The notes under the pieces are model-generated. The model saw only the letters and a list, made by a program, of their open reading frames with translations. It was not told the origin of the DNA and made no database searches. Below, piece after piece: positions 62,486 through 64,000 of a stretch of DNA of 64,000 bases. The DNA lies in NCBI GenBank assembly GCA_002189035.1, contig NEEC01000032.1:1-64000 (forward strand). Direction: 5' to 3'. Within the stretch, counting starts at the first letter, position 1, and each line of letters starts with the position of its first letter. Made by a program: the position numbers and the translations under genes. This DNA is from Utricularia gibba. Its lineage: Eukaryota; Streptophyta; Magnoliopsida; Lamiales; Lentibulariaceae.

Positions 62486-64000
62486 CGTATACCATGTCTC
62501 TAGTGGCTATTTGATTCTTTTGCCTTGTATGTTGTTCGCATCAATTTCGAGAACATGAAGCACATTATTAAATGCAGTCACCACGGAATGCCACGTGAGA
62601 CACTTTTCGTTGTGGCTTGTTTTTAATATGTCCACAGTTATCGGACAAACGTAACTCCAAATTATAATACTTGGAGCTCGAAAGGGCTTCCCAACAGTGT
62701 GCTATGAAGAGCAAGGATCTGCATGTTATGCAGAGGTGCTTCGCGGACCAGGATGTGCGACGTAGTCATTTCATTGCGCATCATCATTCGGGGTGCATCC
62801 TAAAAATCACACGTGCACGGATTCATTAAAAATAAATATTTACGCATATCCAGAGTTATAACAGTGTTGGGATAAGTGATGCCACGAAATTCATGATGTA
62901 GCATGTGACTTTTTTCCAACTTGATCGCATAGTAGATGAATCTGACACCATATGTTTTGGCTTTGATTGATGCATTTAGTTGCTATGATACTTCTGATTC
63001 TTGATGCACCATTCCCGTATACCATGTCTCTAGTGGCTATTTGATTCTTTTGCCTTGTATGTTGTTCGCATCAATTTCGAGAACATGAAGCACATTATTA
63101 AATGCAGTCACCACGGAATGCCACGTGAGACACTTTTCGTTGTGGCTTGTTTTTAATATGTCCACAGTTATCGGACAAACGTAACTCCAAATTATAATAC
63201 TTGGAGCTCGAAAAGGGCTTCCCAACAGTGTGCTATGAAGAGCAAGGATCTGCATGTTATGCAAGAGGTGCTTCGCGGACCAGGATGTGCGACGTAGTCA
63301 TTTCATTGCGCATCATCATTCGGGGTGCATCCTAAAAATCACACGTGCACGGATTCATTAAAAATAAATATTTACGCATATCCAGACAGTGTTGGGATAA
63401 GTGATGCCACGAAATTCATGATGTAGCATGTGACTTTTTTCCAACTTGATCGCATAGTAGATGAATTCTGACACCATATGTTTTGGCTTTTGATTGATGC
63501 ATTTAGTTGCTATGATACTTCTGATTCTTGATGCACCATTCCCGTATACCATGTCTCTAGTGGCTATTTGATTCTTTTGCCTTGTATGTTGTTCGCATCA
63601 ATTTCGAGAACATGAAGCACATTATTAAATGCAGTCACCACGGAATGCCACGTGAGACACTTTTCGTTGTGGCTTGTTTTTAATATGTCCACAGTTATCG
63701 GACAAACGTAACTCCAAATTATAATACTTGGAGCTCGAAAAGGGCTTCCCAACAGTGTGCTATGAAGAGCAAGGATCTGCATGTTATGCAAGAGGTGCTT
63801 CGCGGACCAGGATGTGCGACGTAGTCATTTCATTGCGCATCATCATTCGGGGTGCATCCTAAAAATCACACGTGCACGGGATTCATTAAAAATAAATATT
63901 TACGCATATCCAGAGTGTATAACAGTGTTGGGATAAGTGATGCCACGAAATTCATGATGTAGCATGTGACTTTTTTCCAACTTGATCGCATAGTAGATGA

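Larger units (their letters stand above)
34648..64000. repeat. Satellite B: tandem array of a 535-bp unit
   Basis: Starting at gtgcatcc (34648), a 535-bp unit repeats head to tail to the end of the window, about 55 copies, with no inversions. Unit starts include 34648, 35184, 35719, 36253, 57917, 58452, 58987 and 59522. Each unit has two CACGTG palindromes, a CATATG and a GAGCTC site, and AT-rich runs near its start. I found no clear sub-period and no kinship to satellite A. On the minus strand a 75-codon and a 62-codon open frame recur in each unit, but 535 is not a multiple of three and indels break both frames freely, so I do not treat them as genes. Confidence 0.97.

Noticed and set aside
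1-64000. A CRISPR array or bacterial repeat system
   Set aside because: The units are 314 and 535 bp and contiguous, with no short repeats alternating with unique spacers, and the pol relic is of plant Ty3/gypsy type.
34648-64000. A hidden 178-bp (three per unit) or 267-bp (two per unit) period in satellite B
   Set aside because: Shifted comparison by eye gave only scattered short matches, unlike the clear half-unit match in satellite A. An autocorrelation plot would decide.
1-64000. Inverted satellite blocks or large palindromes
   Set aside because: All units I followed in each array keep one orientation. No head-to-head or tail-to-tail junction was seen.

Overview
This window looks like repeat-rich, gene-poor nuclear DNA of a land plant, probably centromeric or pericentromeric heterochromatin. 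Two long head-to-tail satellite arrays flank a 5.7 kb island that holds a decayed Ty3/gypsy retrotransposon. The plant assignment rests on the chromovirus-type pol motifs and on the satellite organisation. I do not recognise either satellite and cannot name the species. I see no intact host gene, tRNA, rRNA or CRISPR array.

Region 1 (1-28948), satellite A: about 90-95 copies of a roughly 314-bp, moderately GC-rich unit, all in one orientation. The unit is an ancient dimer of two diverged halves of about 157 bp. The cleanest copies lie at about 9.9-16.5 kb. From about 16.56 to 24.4 kb many copies are broken, but the surviving pieces stay in monomer order. From about 24.4 kb to the edge a variant subfamily dominates.

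Region 2 (28949-34647), island: the first 640 bp are unassigned and may hold one exon-like relic. Next, on the minus strand, is a Ty3/gypsy remnant. Read 5'->3' on that strand it has an LTR-like promoter, a PBS, gag, a CCHC knuckle, protease, RT, RNase H and the start of integrase. The integrase core and the 3' LTR are missing. Then come about 650 bp with four very diverged copies of a short module, and an AT-rich collar of about 480 bp.

Region 3 (34648-64000), satellite B: about 55 copies of a 535-bp unit unrelated to A, again all in one orientation. At about 36.25-42.13 kb, diagnostic variants recur every fourth unit, giving a higher-order repeat of about 2.14 kb with one unit lost from one cycle. 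Four consecutive units at 57917-60056 appear identical. Three patches (about 56.0-56.8, 60.5-61.2 and 62.3-62.5 kb) are fragmentary.

Nothing here acts as a gene network. The biology is repeat amplification, homogenisation and decay around a retroelement scar. Many one-base differences fall in homopolymers, so some variation may be consensus error from long-read assembly.
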